Assembly: GCF_004348335.1 (NCBI RefSeq)
Contig: NZ_SMJW01000003.1
Coordinates: forward strand, 1 to 64,000
Origin: Actinomadura bangladeshensis
GTDB taxonomy: Bacteria > Actinomycetota > Actinomycetes > Streptosporangiales > Streptosporangiaceae
Length of the DNA stretch: 64,000 nt
Direction of reading: 5' to 3'
The notes beneath the pieces were generated by a model that ran no database searches, was not told where the DNA came from, and saw nothing but the letters and a program-made list of their open reading frames with translations. This document shows, piece by piece, positions 18,541-27,634 of this stretch. Made by a program: the position numbers and the translations under genes. The stretch's first letter is position 1, and each line of letters opens with the position of its first letter.

Positions 18541-19284
18541 ATGGATGTTCCTGATGAACAGCGCCTCAAAGAGACCATCGACCGTCTGACCCGCGAGAAC
18601 GCCAAACTGCGCACACAACTGGCAGTGGCGCAGCAGTGGAACCCGCCCCTCGACCTGGAACACGCGTTCCAGGCGGCACGGGGCTGGCAGTGCCTCGCGG
18701 TACCTCTCATGCCCGAAAAACCGACGCTCATTCTCATCAGCGGAAGCAAAGCCGGAAAGGACGGCATCGAGGAGGAGGACGAGGCGGGCGAGGTATGGCG
18801 CCATCTGCAGACCGCCGCCGCGCCGCGCGGCCGCATCGGCCCGTTCGCGCGCGCCAGGATGCCCAGCCGCCTGCTGGGCTACCTGCGCGAACAGAGCGGC
18901 CGCACGATCATCGTGCTCAACCGCGACCTGCGCCGCGGGCAGGTGTCGCGGGCCGCGCGAATGCTCCGGGAGGGCGCAAAGAAGGGCCGCACCGCCCGGC
19001 TGTTAGAACTGTCCGCCATTCCGCTTCTGAGTCTGTGCGCGCTGTTCCACGGCGACATGGCCAAGAGTGCGGTCGGAATCTCGGCCGCGGCCGCCGCGGG
19101 CCCGGCCGCGACTATCATACTTCCGGCCGCGGTGGCATCAGCGATAAGTCCGAATCTGGACGCGCATACGATAACCATCCGGCCGCAGCCGCCGTCGCAC
19201 AGCAGATCCATCGATAGGCCGCCGATGTGGCCTCCCGATCCGGACGCCGCCATGGACCCGGGCGGCATGGATCCGTCGCGCTGA
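18541..19284 (+). CDS. Uncharacterised protein with N-terminal coiled coil and hydrophobic C-terminal part
   Basis: 247 residues. Residues 1-30 form a likely coiled coil ('LKETIDRLTRENAKLRTQLA'). The middle is mixed alpha/beta. Around residues 160-210 there are two moderately hydrophobic Ala-rich stretches, then a Pro-rich tail. The ATG at 18541 follows GGGAGA; an upstream ATG at 18517 is possible. No family recognised. It lies 108 bases downstream of the XRE gene on the same strand. Confidence 0.55.
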   Translation: MDVPDEQRLKETIDRLTRENAKLRTQLAVAQQWNPPLDLEHAFQAARGWQCLAVPLMPEKPTLILISGSKAGKDGIEEEDEAGEVWRHLQTAAAPRGRIGPFARARMPSRLLGYLREQSGRTIIVLNRDLRRGQVSRAARMLREGAKKGRTARLLELSAIPLLSLCALFHGDMAKSAVGISAAAAAGPAATIILPAAVASAISPNLDAHTITIRPQPPSHSRSIDRPPMWPPDPDAAMDPGGMDPSR

Positions 19285-19322
19285 TAAAAAAGGCGACCGA
19301 TCGACCGAGGTGTTCGCTTCTT

Positions 19323-19470
19323 TCACTCCGCGTGCTTCTCGCACGACGGGGTGTTGATATTAAAACCGACCGGGCCCCGCTCGTCCATCCGCGCGTCCAG
19401 CACTTCTCCGCGCAGGACCGCGGCGGTGGAGCTCTCCAGGAAGAGGCGGACACCCTCGGTTTCGACCCCC
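19323..19470 (-). pseudogene. C-terminal fragment of a HesB/IscA-like protein
   Basis: The reading frame ending at 19323 contains 'GVRLFLESSTAAVLRGEVLD' and 'ARMDERGPVGF', which match the C-terminal strand and helix of small HesB/IscA-type (iron-sulfur assembly) proteins. The N-terminal half of the domain and any start codon are missing, and upstream sequence belongs to another gene. About 49 codons remain. This looks like a truncated remnant. Confidence 0.5.
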
Positions 19471-19492
19471 GCTCCGCCCCGCCGGGCACCGC

Positions 19493-19675
19493 TCACTCGA
19501 AGTCGTCGGGGCTGAGATCCTCCATCTGGCCGCCGCGCCCCTCCGGGGAGTCGGGCCTGAACTCCCCCGGATGCACCTCTTCCGCCGCCGCGGCCGGCAT
19601 CGGAAAGGCCCCGTGCCCCTGCTCGTCCGGCTCCCGCCGGCCCTCGTCGGCGCCGCCGGTCGTCCGCTCCGTCAT
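19493..19675 (-). CDS. Small acidic hypothetical protein
   Basis: 60 residues, Glu/Gly/Pro-rich, with a C terminus 'GGQMEDLSPDDFE'. A GGGGGGA ribosome site precedes the ATG, which supports expression. No domain, no hydrophobic segment, no family recognised. It sits directly upstream of the HesB-like fragment. Confidence 0.5.
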   Translation of the reverse strand: MTERTTGGADEGRREPDEQGHGAFPMPAAAAEEVHPGEFRPDSPEGRGGQMEDLSPDDFE

Positions 19676-19739
19676 GATCCGTCCCCCCTTTTCGGCTGTT
19701 CAGGGCCGCCCTACCCGGCCGCGCCCCCGTCACACGCCC

Positions 19740-19999
19740 GGCACCGTCCGGGCGCGACGGCGTGGGTCCATCTCGGGCCCGGCGACGCCTACGAGCGCAC
19801 CGACGGGGCCGTCCTGCGGGAGATGCCGCACCTCATCTAGGGCGTCGAGCAGCACATCCGCGACCGCGCCCGGACCGACTGGGCCGGCCCCGCCGACCAC
19901 CGCCACGGGGAGGCCGACCACGGCCGGTTCCTGCTCGCGCCGCTGGCCGAGGCGAGGGAGGCGATCCTGCGCCGCCTCAGCCGAGGTGCCGGCGGGTGA
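19740..19999 (+). pseudogene. Coding remnant with an in-frame TAG
   Basis: A frame with actinomycete-like codon bias reads 'AWVHLGPGDAYERTDGAVL' to a TAG at 19838-19840 and continues 'GVEQHIRDRARTDWAGPADH' to a TGA at 19997-19999. There is no credible start. It overlaps the end of the hemerythrin gene by 23 bases. The family is not recognised. It is probably a degraded gene. Confidence 0.4.
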
Positions 20000-20543
20000 C
20001 GTTGCGGATGGCGTCGCGGGCGCGGTCGGCCACGGCCGCGAACGGCCCGGCGATCACGTTCGCGGGGGCCGACTCGAACCCGACGTGCGGATGGGTGGGC
20101 GCCACGGCCTCGGCCGCCCGCACGGCCATGGCCATCCGGTGGCGCTCCTTCTCCGACGACAGCTCCCGGATGCGGGGGAACTCCTCCGCCTCCTCCTGCC
20201 GGGCGTGGTCCATGACGGCGAGGCGCAGGTCGCCGAGCCGCCGCGCGAACCCGGACTCCCCGGTGCCGAAGTACTCCAGGTCCGACAGGAGCTGCTTGGC
20301 CTGGTTCTCCTCGGTGAGGCGGGCGCCGACCACCTCCGGGCCGTCGGCCAGGTGCCGCCGCGCGAACGGGTGGACGATCTCCTCCTCGGCCGTCTCGTGG
20401 ACGGCGAGGAGCCGGCGCAGCCGGTCGAAGGCGGCGGCCCGCTCCTCACCGACGGCGCCCTCGACCTCGTCGAACAGGCGCCGGATCTCGCCGTGCTGCG
20501 CGATCAGCAGATCCACGACGTCACGGGGCTTGTCGTCGCTCAC
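19977..20543 (-). CDS. Hemerythrin-like (HHE) domain protein
   Basis: 188 residues with the four-helix HHE cation-binding pattern: His in 'AQHGEIRRLFDEVE', 'VHETAEEEIVHPF' and 'VMDHARQEEAEEFP' supply ligands for a di-iron site. Likely roles are oxygen, NO or iron sensing or binding. GTG at 20543 follows AAGGGGGA and is preferred over the upstream ATG at 20606. Confidence 0.85.
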   Translation of the reverse strand: MSDDKPRDVVDLLIAQHGEIRRLFDEVEGAVGEERAAAFDRLRRLLAVHETAEEEIVHPFARRHLADGPEVVGARLTEENQAKQLLSDLEYFGTGESGFARRLGDLRLAVMDHARQEEAEEFPRIRELSSEKERHRMAMAVRAAEAVAPTHPHVGFESAPANVIAGPFAAVADRARDAIRNVTRRHLG

Positions 20544-20670
20544 GTGGTCATCCCCCTTCACGGCCGAGCGGGCCCCACTCGGCGTCGGCGTCGCGTCCAG
20601 CGCCATGGAAGCGCTCTTCCCCGTCGAGCGGGTTCGATTCGCCGATCTCGGCGGCCGCGGCGGCCGGGGG

Positions 20671-21474
20671 TCACTCGGTGGCGGCCTGGCGGGCCTCCTC
20701 GGCCTGGGCGCGGGCCTCGATGATCTCCTGCTCGGCGCGGGTGTGGCCCTCGACGATGATCCGGACGACCTCCTCCGGGTCGTCGGTGAGGTGGATCAGG
20801 TCGATGTCCTGGGGGGAGATCTTGCCGCTGGGCAGCATCGACGTCTTGACCCAGTCGAGCAGGCCGCCCCAGAACTCCGTCCCGACGAGGACGATCGGGA
20901 AGCGGGTGATCTTCTTGGTCTGGACGAGGGTGATCGCCTCGAACAGCTCGTCCAGGGTGCCGAAACCGCCCGGCAGCACCACGAACGCCTGCGAGTACTT
21001 CACGAACATCGTCTTGCGGACGAAGAAGTAGCGGAACTCCAGGCCGATGTCGATGTGGTCGTTGAGCTTCTGCTCGAACGGCAGCTCGATGCCGAGGCCG
21101 ACCGACAGGCCGCCGCTCTCGTCGCAGCCCCGGTTGGCCGCCTCCATGATCCCCGGGCCGCCGCCGGTGATGACCGCGTAGCCGGCCTCGTGCAGCCGGG
21201 CGCCGATGTCGACGCCGAGCTTGTACTCCGGGGAGTCCGGCTTGGTGCGGGCGCTGCCGAACACGCTGACCGCCTTCGGCAGCTCGGCCAGCAGGCCGAA
21301 GCCCTCGACGAACTCCGCCTGGATGCGCAGCACCCGCCACGGATCGGCGTGCACCCAGTCGGCGGGGCCGCGAGCGTCCAGCAGCCGCTGGTCGGTGGTG
21401 GTCTTCGGCACGGCCCGGCCGCGGAGCATGGCCGGTCCCTGGCGTCGCGACGGGGAATCCGCGTTCAGAGTCAT
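20671..21474 (-). CDS. TIGR00730-family (LOG-like) Rossmann protein, long form
   Basis: 267 residues. It contains 'GGGPGIMEAANRG' and 'VVLPGGFGTLDELFE', the two signature loops of the LOG/lysine-decarboxylase-like family, after an N-terminal extension. The start overlaps the dapE stop (ATGA). Adjacency to dapE is common in actinobacteria. Function beyond nucleotide hydrolysis is not established for this subgroup. Confidence 0.85.
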   Translation of the reverse strand: MTLNADSPSRRQGPAMLRGRAVPKTTTDQRLLDARGPADWVHADPWRVLRIQAEFVEGFGLLAELPKAVSVFGSARTKPDSPEYKLGVDIGARLHEAGYAVITGGGPGIMEAANRGCDESGGLSVGLGIELPFEQKLNDHIDIGLEFRYFFVRKTMFVKYSQAFVVLPGGFGTLDELFEAITLVQTKKITRFPIVLVGTEFWGGLLDWVKTSMLPSGKISPQDIDLIHLTDDPEEVVRIIVEGHTRAEQEIIEARAQAEEARQAATE

Positions 21475-22547
21475 GGAGCCACGGTAGTGGGACCGGCCAG
21501 CCACGTGCGCATACGTTGCTCGCACTCGCCGATCGCAGATGCCTCCACGTACTCGTCCCTCGTGTGGGCGAGCGTGGGCTCACCGGGCCCGTAGTTGACG
21601 GCCGGGACGCCGAGTTCGGCGAAGCGGGCGACGTCCGTCCAGCCGAGCTTGGCGCGGACCTCGGCCCCGGTCGCGGCGACGAACGCGGCGGCGGCCGGGT
21701 GCGTCAGGCCCGGCCGGGCGGCGGACGCGGCGTCGGTGACCGTCACCTCGAAGCCGTCGAAGATTCCCCGGACGTACGCCTCCGCGTCGGCGACCGACTT
21801 GTCGGGCGCGAACCGGTAGTTCACGGTGACGACGCATTCGTCGGGGATGACGTTCCCGGCGACGCCGCCGGAGATGAACACCGCGTTCAGGCCCTCGTGG
21901 TACTCGAGGCCGTCCACAACCGGCCGCGACGGCTCATAGGCGCGCAGCACGTCGAGGATCCGCCCGGCCGCGTGGATGGCGTTCGACCCCATCCAGGCCC
22001 GCGCGCTGTGCGCCCGCTCCCCCGTCGCCCTGACCTCGACCCGCAGCGTCCCCTGGCAGCCGCCCTCGATCTGCCCGCCGGTCGGCTCCATCAGCACGGC
22101 GAAGTCGCCCGCGATCAGCTCGGGGCGCGCCGCCGCCAGCTTCCGCAGCCCGTTGCGCTCGGCCTCGATCTCCTCGCACTCGTAGAAGACGTAGGTGATG
22201 TCGCGGTTCGGCTCGGGGACCGTCGCGGCGAGCTTCAGCGCCACGGCGACGCCGCTCTTCATGTCCGTGGTGCCGCACCCGTAGAGCCTCCCGCCCTCCA
22301 TGCGGGACGGCAGGTTGCCGTTCAGCGGGACGGTGTCGAGGTGCCCGGCCAGCACGACCCGCTCGGCGCGGCCCAGCCCGGTACGGGCGACGACGTTGTT
22401 CCCGACCCGCTCCACCGCCAGGTGCGGGAGCGCCCGCAGCGCCTCCTCGACGGCGTCGGCGAGGGGCCCCTCCGCCCCGCTGACCGACTCGATGTCGACG
22501 ATCGCCGCCGTCAGCCCCACCACGTCCGAGAACAGATCAAGCCCCAT
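21471..22547 (-). CDS. dapE: Succinyl-diaminopimelate desuccinylase
   Basis: 358 residues, M20 metallopeptidase family. Metal ligands and catalytic residues are visible: 'LAGHLDTVP', 'GCGTTDMKSG', 'ECEEIEAERNG', 'MEPTGG', and the final His in 'LAHTRDEYVE'. It cleaves N-succinyl-LL-diaminopimelate to LL-DAP and succinate for lysine and peptidoglycan synthesis. dapD lies 0.8 kb away on the same strand. ATG 22547 is preferred over a TTG six bases upstream. Confidence 0.92.
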   Translation of the reverse strand: MGLDLFSDVVGLTAAIVDIESVSGAEGPLADAVEEALRALPHLAVERVGNNVVARTGLGRAERVVLAGHLDTVPLNGNLPSRMEGGRLYGCGTTDMKSGVAVALKLAATVPEPNRDITYVFYECEEIEAERNGLRKLAAARPELIAGDFAVLMEPTGGQIEGGCQGTLRVEVRATGERAHSARAWMGSNAIHAAGRILDVLRAYEPSRPVVDGLEYHEGLNAVFISGGVAGNVIPDECVVTVNYRFAPDKSVADAEAYVRGIFDGFEVTVTDAASAARPGLTHPAAAAFVAATGAEVRAKLGWTDVARFAELGVPAVNYGPGEPTLAHTRDEYVEASAIGECEQRMRTWLAGPTTVAP

Positions 22548-22570
22548 GCCCAAGTCCTATCATCACGGGT

Positions 22571-23251
22571 GTGGAGATGCTGGAGTGCGCCGTCCGCTGG
22601 GCGGTCCCCGTGGACGAGCCCCCGATGCGCGCCCTGCTGGACGACCGGGAGCGCGAGCGCTACGACCGGTTCCTCCGCGCCGAGGACAAGGCCCGCTTCG
22701 TCACCGGCCGCTTCCTCGCCCGGACCGTCCTCGCCGACGCGGTCGGCCTGGCCCCGGAGAGCATCCGGTTCACCACCGACTGCCCGCACTGCGGCGGCAC
22801 GCACGGCAAGCCGCGGCTGCCCGGCAGCGGACTCGACTTCTCCCTCTCCCACTCCGGTGACCGCGTCGTCATGGTGCTCGCCGAGGGCGCCGAGGTCGGG
22901 GTGGACGTGGAGCGGGAGAGCGACCGCGACATCGACCGCCTCGCCGAGATGGTCCTCACCCCCGCCGAACGCGAGGCGCTCGCCGCCATGGGCGACCGGC
23001 GGCGCGGCTTCCACGCCTACTGGTCGCGCAAGGAGGCCCTGCTGAAGGCCACCGGCCATGGCCTCGCCGCCCCGATGACGGCCATCCACGTCTCGGCCCC
23101 CGACGACCCGGCCGAGGTCATCGCCTGGGACGACGACGCCGCCGTCTCCCCCGTCCGCCTCACCGACCTGACCCCGGGCCCCGGCTACGCCGCCTCCGCC
23201 GCCGTCCTCACCGACCGCCCCCTCAAAATCACCGAAACCCGCTTCGACTGA
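22571..23251 (+). CDS. 4'-phosphopantetheinyl transferase (Sfp type)
   Basis: 226 residues. It has the Sfp signatures: N-terminal 'RFVTGRFLARTVLAD', Mg/CoA-binding 'GVDVERESDRD' and 'YWSRKEALLKATGHGL'. It transfers phosphopantetheine from CoA to carrier proteins of polyketide, peptide or fatty-acid synthases. It is inserted divergently between dapE and dapD and no carrier-protein gene is nearby, so it likely serves clusters elsewhere. The start is GTG 22571 or ATG 22577. Confidence 0.9.
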   Translation: MEMLECAVRWAVPVDEPPMRALLDDRERERYDRFLRAEDKARFVTGRFLARTVLADAVGLAPESIRFTTDCPHCGGTHGKPRLPGSGLDFSLSHSGDRVVMVLAEGAEVGVDVERESDRDIDRLAEMVLTPAEREALAAMGDRRRGFHAYWSRKEALLKATGHGLAAPMTAIHVSAPDDPAEVIAWDDDAAVSPVRLTDLTPGPGYAASAAVLTDRPLKITETRFD

Positions 23252-23309
23252 CGCGGCCGCGATGTCGGCGGGGCATGGCAGGTGGTGCGCGTCATGGGGC
23301 CGGAAGGCA

Positions 23310-23334
23310 GCGCGCCCCACCGACAGGGGCGCGC
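23310..23334. terminator. Hairpin between convergent genes
   Basis: GCGCGCCCC is perfectly inverted as GGGGCGCGC with a seven-base loop, between the ends of the phosphopantetheinyl transferase (+) and dapD (-). No T-run, as is common in actinomycetes. Confidence 0.6.
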
Positions 23335-23344
23335 GCCCGTCGCC

Positions 23345-24181
23345 TCAGGTGTTGATGCCGTGGTCGCGGAGGATGTCGTTCAGGGACGCCTTGTCGTGGC
23401 GCTGCCCCTCCTCCAGCCGCTTCAAGATCAGCACGGCGGGCAGCCCGAACGTGCCGCCCGGGAACTCCTTGTAGCGGGTGCCGCCGACGGCGACGCACCA
23501 GTCCGGGATGCGGCCGCGGCTGATCTCCTCGCCGGTCTCGACGTCGATGACCGGCATGGACGCCGACAGGTTCGTGCCGGAGCCGACGACGGCGCCCTTC
23601 CCGACCCGCGCGCCCTCGACGATCATCGAGCGGCTGCCGATCATGGCCTCGTCCTCGATGATCACCGGCTTGGCGTTCGGCGGCTCCAGCACCCCGCCGA
23701 TGCCCACACCGCCGGACAGGTGGACGTTCTTGCCGATTTGCGCGCACGAGCCCACGGTCGCCCACGTGTCGACCATCGTCCCGGAGTCGACGTAGGCGCC
23801 GATGTTGGTGAAGGACGGCATCAGCACGACGCCGGGCGCGAGGTAGGCGCCCCAGCGGGCGATGGCGCCGGGCACGACGCGGACGCCGTCCAGCCGGCTC
23901 TTCAGCGGGATGCGGTCGTGGTAGCGGAAGTCGCCCACCTGGGCCCGCGCCATGCCGAGGACCTTGAAGCTCAGCAGGATCGCCCGCTTGGCCCGCTCGT
24001 CGACGAGCACGTCGTCGGTCGCGGGGTCGATGCGGGCTACGCGGGCCTCGCCCGTGTCGATCTGGTCGACGGCGGCCACGATGGCGGCGCGGGCGTCGGC
24101 GTCGTCCGGGGTGAGGTCGGCGCGCCGCTCCCACAGCTCGTCGATCACTCCGGAGATCGGGCTGGTGAACGTTTCGGTCAT
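23345..24181 (-). CDS. dapD: Tetrahydrodipicolinate N-succinyltransferase
   Basis: 278 residues: an N-terminal domain then a left-handed parallel beta-helix of hexapeptide repeats ('IGAYVDSGTMVDTWATVG', 'IGGVLEPPNAKPV'), as in DapD trimers. It succinylates tetrahydrodipicolinate, the step before the aminotransferase and DapE. It is divergent from the membrane protein at 24226 with a 44-base gap. Confidence 0.93.
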   Translation of the reverse strand: MTETFTSPISGVIDELWERRADLTPDDADARAAIVAAVDQIDTGEARVARIDPATDDVLVDERAKRAILLSFKVLGMARAQVGDFRYHDRIPLKSRLDGVRVVPGAIARWGAYLAPGVVLMPSFTNIGAYVDSGTMVDTWATVGSCAQIGKNVHLSGGVGIGGVLEPPNAKPVIIEDEAMIGSRSMIVEGARVGKGAVVGSGTNLSASMPVIDVETGEEISRGRIPDWCVAVGGTRYKEFPGGTFGLPAVLILKRLEEGQRHDKASLNDILRDHGINT

Positions 24182-24225
24182 GCCTCATGAGCTTAGTGGG
24201 ACCGAACTCCCGGTACCTTCTTCGC

Positions 24226-25143
24226 GTGGCTGTTTGGGCGAGGTTGAAGGAGCGCCCCGGAGAGGGGTCGGACGACGGCGGCCGCCGCCGCGGCCTGCAC
24301 TGGGCCGTGGGCCTGGCCGTCTTCGTGATGCTGGCGGCGGTCGGCGGGTTCGTGCTGTACGACCGGGCGCGCCCGTATCTGCACGGGTCGGGCTGCGAGG
24401 TGCGGACGAGCCAGGGGACGATGCCGCTCGACCTGGAGCAGGGCGCCAACGCCTCCACCATCGCCGCGGTCGCGTTCCGCAAGCGGCTGCCGGAGCGGGC
24501 GGCCGTGATCGCCTACGCGACGGCGATCCAGGAGTCGCACATCCGCAACCTGCCGGGCGGCGACCGGGATTCGGTCGGCATGTTCCAGCAGCGCCCGTCG
24601 CAGGGCTGGGGAACCCCGGACAAGCTCCGCGACCCCGTCCTCGCCACCAGCAAGTTCTTCGACGCCCTGGTGAAGGTAAAGGATTACCTCGACCGCGACC
24701 TGCACGACGCCGCGCAACTCGTCCAGCGCAGCGCGGACGGCACCGCCTACGCCCAGCACGAGCCGGACGGCAAGCTGCTCGCGACGGCGTTCACCGGCCG
24801 TGAGCCGGCGACGGCCCGCTGCTGGTTCCCGCCGGACAAGAAGACCGCCTCCCGCCGCCCGGAGGCGATCCTGGAGATGCGCCGCGCGTTCGGCAGCCGC
24901 CTCAAGGTCGCCGGCCCGAGCCCGCTGACCAAGGGCGCGAAGTCCGACCCGGACTCCTGGAACGCGGTGACGGCGTCGAGCCCCCGCGAGGGCTGGGCCG
25001 TCGCCTCCTGGGCCGTCACGCACGCCCAGGTCTACGGCCTGACCGAGGTCCGCTACGCCGGCAAGCACTGGCAGTCCGACGCCGGCCACGACGGCTGGAC
25101 CGAGGACGGGGACGCCCCGAAGGACGCCGTCATCGTCAAGTGA
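24226..25143 (+). CDS. Membrane-anchored transglycosylase-like protein
   Basis: 305 residues. One N-terminal transmembrane helix ('GLAVFVMLAAVGGFVLY') is followed by an extracellular domain with 'AIQESHIRNL' and 'GDRDSVGMFQQRPSQGWG', the lysozyme-like Glu and Gln-rich pattern found in many actinobacterial cell-wall proteins. The Glu in QES is the likely catalytic acid if it is active. Databases often label relatives as heavy metal transporter, which the sequence does not support. GTG start, no clear ribosome site; possibly leaderless. Confidence 0.7.
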   Translation: MAVWARLKERPGEGSDDGGRRRGLHWAVGLAVFVMLAAVGGFVLYDRARPYLHGSGCEVRTSQGTMPLDLEQGANASTIAAVAFRKRLPERAAVIAYATAIQESHIRNLPGGDRDSVGMFQQRPSQGWGTPDKLRDPVLATSKFFDALVKVKDYLDRDLHDAAQLVQRSADGTAYAQHEPDGKLLATAFTGREPATARCWFPPDKKTASRRPEAILEMRRAFGSRLKVAGPSPLTKGAKSDPDSWNAVTASSPREGWAVASWAVTHAQVYGLTEVRYAGKHWQSDAGHDGWTEDGDAPKDAVIVK

Positions 25144-25146
25144 TCC

Positions 25147-25175
25147 CCAACGCGCGCGATACGCGCGCGCGTTGG
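25147..25175. terminator. GC-rich hairpin after the transglycosylase-like gene
   Basis: CCAACGCGCGCG pairs perfectly with CGCGCGCGTTGG around a five-base loop, starting three bases past the stop codon. Likely a factor-independent terminator without a T-tract. Confidence 0.7.
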
Positions 25176-25208
25176 TTGGAGCGCGTCTGTGCGGGAAGTC
25201 GTTGACGC

Positions 25209-26387
25209 ATGGAGATCCCGCGGACCTTGGTGCTCACCGGGCACTTCCCCCCGGAGCCCGGTGGCGTGCAGACGTTCACGTGGGAGCTGGTGCGGCGGCT
25301 GCCGGCGGAGCGGGTGGTCGTGGTGGCGCCGGCGCGGGAAGGGGCGGCGGAGTTCGACGCGGGGCTGGACTTCCCGGTGGTGCGCAGGCACGGCTACCTG
25401 CTGTTCCGCGGGTTGCGGCGGCTGGTGGCGCGGCACCGGATCGAGGCCGGGTGGATCACGGCGGCGGCGCCGTTCGGGATGTACGCGCCGCTGGTGCGGG
25501 CGGCGGGGGTGCGGTGGCTGGTCGGGTCCGCGCACGGGCAGGAGCTCGGCTGGTTCCGGGCGCCGCCGACGCGGGCGGCGCTGCGGGCGGCGGTCCGGTC
25601 GTTCGACGTGCTGACCCACCTGTGCGAGGCGACGCTGCCGGAGGTCGCGGGCGCGGTCGGGAACCGGACGCGGCTGGTGCGGCTCGCTGGCGCGGTCGAC
25701 ACGGTGCGGTTCCGGCCCGGACTGGACGGGTCGGCGGTGCGGCGGCGGCACGGGCTCGGCGGCGGCCCGGTGGTGCTGAGCGTCGCCCGGCTCGTCCGGC
25801 GCAAGGGCCACGACATGCTGATCCGCGCGTGGGGCGACGTGGTGCGGCGGCGGCCGGACGCGCGGCTGGTGATCGTCGGGGACGGCCCGATGCGGCACCG
25901 GCTGCAGGAGATGGCGGACCGGTCCGCGCCGGGCACGGTCACGCTGGCGGGCCCGGTGTCCGCCGCCGACCTGCCCCGCTACTACGCGGCCGCCGAGGTG
26001 TTCACGCTGCCGTGCCGGGACGACCGGCGGGGGCTGCAGACCGAGGGGCTCGGCCTGTCGGTGCTGGAGGCGTCGGCGGCGGGCCTGCCGGTCGTGGTCG
26101 GCCGGTCCGGCGGCAGTTCCGCATCGCTGATCGACGGGCGGACGGGTGTCCTGGTGGACGCGACCCGCCCGGACGAGCTGGCGCTGACCCTGCACCGGCT
26201 GCTCGCCGCCCCGGAGCGGTCCGCCGCGATGGGGGCGGCCGGACGCGCCTGGACCTGCGAGAACTGGAGCTGGGACACGGCCGCCGCGCGGCTCGCCGCC
26301 CTGCTGTCGGACGCTCCCCGGCCGGATCCGACGTCGCGGTGCGCGAGACCGGGGATGGAGCCCGCATGGGACTCAAGGAGCAACTGA
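25209..26387 (+). CDS. Glycosyltransferase family 4 (PimB-like)
   Basis: 392 residues with a GT-B fold. 'LTGHFPPEPGGVQTF' at the N terminus, 'LSVARLVRRKGHDML' in the middle and 'EGLGLSVLEASAAGLPVV' with the retaining-enzyme Glu near residue 280. The pattern resembles phosphatidylinositol mannosyltransferase PimB, but substrate specificity is not proven. It overlaps the MFS gene by 22 bases, suggesting cotranscription. Confidence 0.82.
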   Translation: MEIPRTLVLTGHFPPEPGGVQTFTWELVRRLPAERVVVVAPAREGAAEFDAGLDFPVVRRHGYLLFRGLRRLVARHRIEAGWITAAAPFGMYAPLVRAAGVRWLVGSAHGQELGWFRAPPTRAALRAAVRSFDVLTHLCEATLPEVAGAVGNRTRLVRLAGAVDTVRFRPGLDGSAVRRRHGLGGGPVVLSVARLVRRKGHDMLIRAWGDVVRRRPDARLVIVGDGPMRHRLQEMADRSAPGTVTLAGPVSAADLPRYYAAAEVFTLPCRDDRRGLQTEGLGLSVLEASAAGLPVVVGRSGGSSASLIDGRTGVLVDATRPDELALTLHRLLAAPERSAAMGAAGRAWTCENWSWDTAAARLAALLSDAPRPDPTSRCARPGMEPAWDSRSN

Positions 26388-27634
26388 GCCGCCGGGACTT
26401 CCGGCGGCTCATCCTCGGTCAGACGGTCTCCTCGTTCGGCGACTGGATGGGCACGCTCGCGCTGATGTACTTCGTCCTGGAGCTGAGCGGCTCCACGACG
26501 GCGGTGGGCGGGGTCCTGGTGCTGCGGCTGCTGCCGTCCGCGGTGGGCGCGCCGGTGGCGGCGCGGGTGGTGACGCGGTGGCGGCGGCGCGGCGTGATGC
26601 TGAAGTCGGACCTGATCCGGACGGGCATGGCGCTGGCGCTCCCGCTCGCGCCGTTTCTGTGGTGGGTGTACTTCTGGGCGTTCCTGATCGAGGTCGTGGG
26701 GCTGGTGTTCCTGCCCGCCCGGGACGCGGCCATCCCCTTCCTGATCGAGGACGACGAGGACGAGCACGACACCGCGACGCTGGAGATGGCCAACGGCATC
26801 ACGATGGCGACGTCCTACGGGATGATCCCGATCGGCGCGGGCGCGTTCGGCCTGCTGCTGTGGCTGTCGGGCATGGCCGGCTGGGAGGGCCACTGGCGGT
26901 ACGTCGTCGTCTTCTGGCTGGACGCGGTCACGTACCTGATCTCCTACTTCGCCATCCGCTCGATCCCCGACCTCGGCCCCGGGCCGGTCGAGAAGCGGCG
27001 GATGGAGCACACCGAGCGCGAGTCGCAGGGCGGCTTCTTCAAGGCGCTCAAGCTCCCGGTGGTGCGCGGGGTCCTGCCGGGGGTCGCGGTCGTCGCGCTG
27101 GGCCTGGGCGCGCTGTTCTCGCTGGGCGTGGTGTTCGTGAAGAACGTCCTGGACGCGGGCGCGGTCGGGTTCGGTGTGCTGGTGGTGCTGTTCGGGGTGG
27201 GCGCCCTCGCCGGCCTGCTGGTGATCCACCGCAAGGCGGGCGACCTGATGACGCAGATCAAGCTGGGCACGGCCGCGCAGGGCATCGTGATCGCGCTGAT
27301 GGGCGGGCTGGGGTCGATCACGTGGTCGTTCATCGGCGCCGTCATCTTCGGCGCCGCCGCGACGAGCGCGCTGGTCGGCGGCATCACCTACCTCCAGGAG
27401 TCGCTGAGCGGGGTGGAGCGCAACCTGGCGCTGACCGCGTTCCACGCGGTGCTGCGGTTCGGGCTGGCGCTCGCGGCGCTGCTGTCGGGCGCCGCCGCCG
27501 ACCTGCTGAAGGAGGCCGGCGCGGCGCCGCTCGGCCTGGCGCCCGGCCAGTTCGTGCTGGGGGCGTCCGGCCTGGTGGTGCTGGCGGGCACCTTCCTGAT
27601 CCGCGCGCCCGCCACCGCGCGGACGTCGAGCTGA
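26366..27634 (+). CDS. Major facilitator superfamily transporter
   Basis: 422 residues with 12 predicted transmembrane helices. The N-terminal 'LGQTVSSFGDWMGTLALMY' is typical of the MFS_3/enterobactin-exporter-like group. The ATG lies inside the 3' end of the glycosyltransferase gene, so the pair is likely one operon. Cargo unknown. Confidence 0.85.
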   Translation: MGLKEQLSRRDFRRLILGQTVSSFGDWMGTLALMYFVLELSGSTTAVGGVLVLRLLPSAVGAPVAARVVTRWRRRGVMLKSDLIRTGMALALPLAPFLWWVYFWAFLIEVVGLVFLPARDAAIPFLIEDDEDEHDTATLEMANGITMATSYGMIPIGAGAFGLLLWLSGMAGWEGHWRYVVVFWLDAVTYLISYFAIRSIPDLGPGPVEKRRMEHTERESQGGFFKALKLPVVRGVLPGVAVVALGLGALFSLGVVFVKNVLDAGAVGFGVLVVLFGVGALAGLLVIHRKAGDLMTQIKLGTAAQGIVIALMGGLGSITWSFIGAVIFGAAATSALVGGITYLQESLSGVERNLALTAFHAVLRFGLALAALLSGAAADLLKEAGAAPLGLAPGQFVLGASGLVVLAGTFLIRAPATARTSS

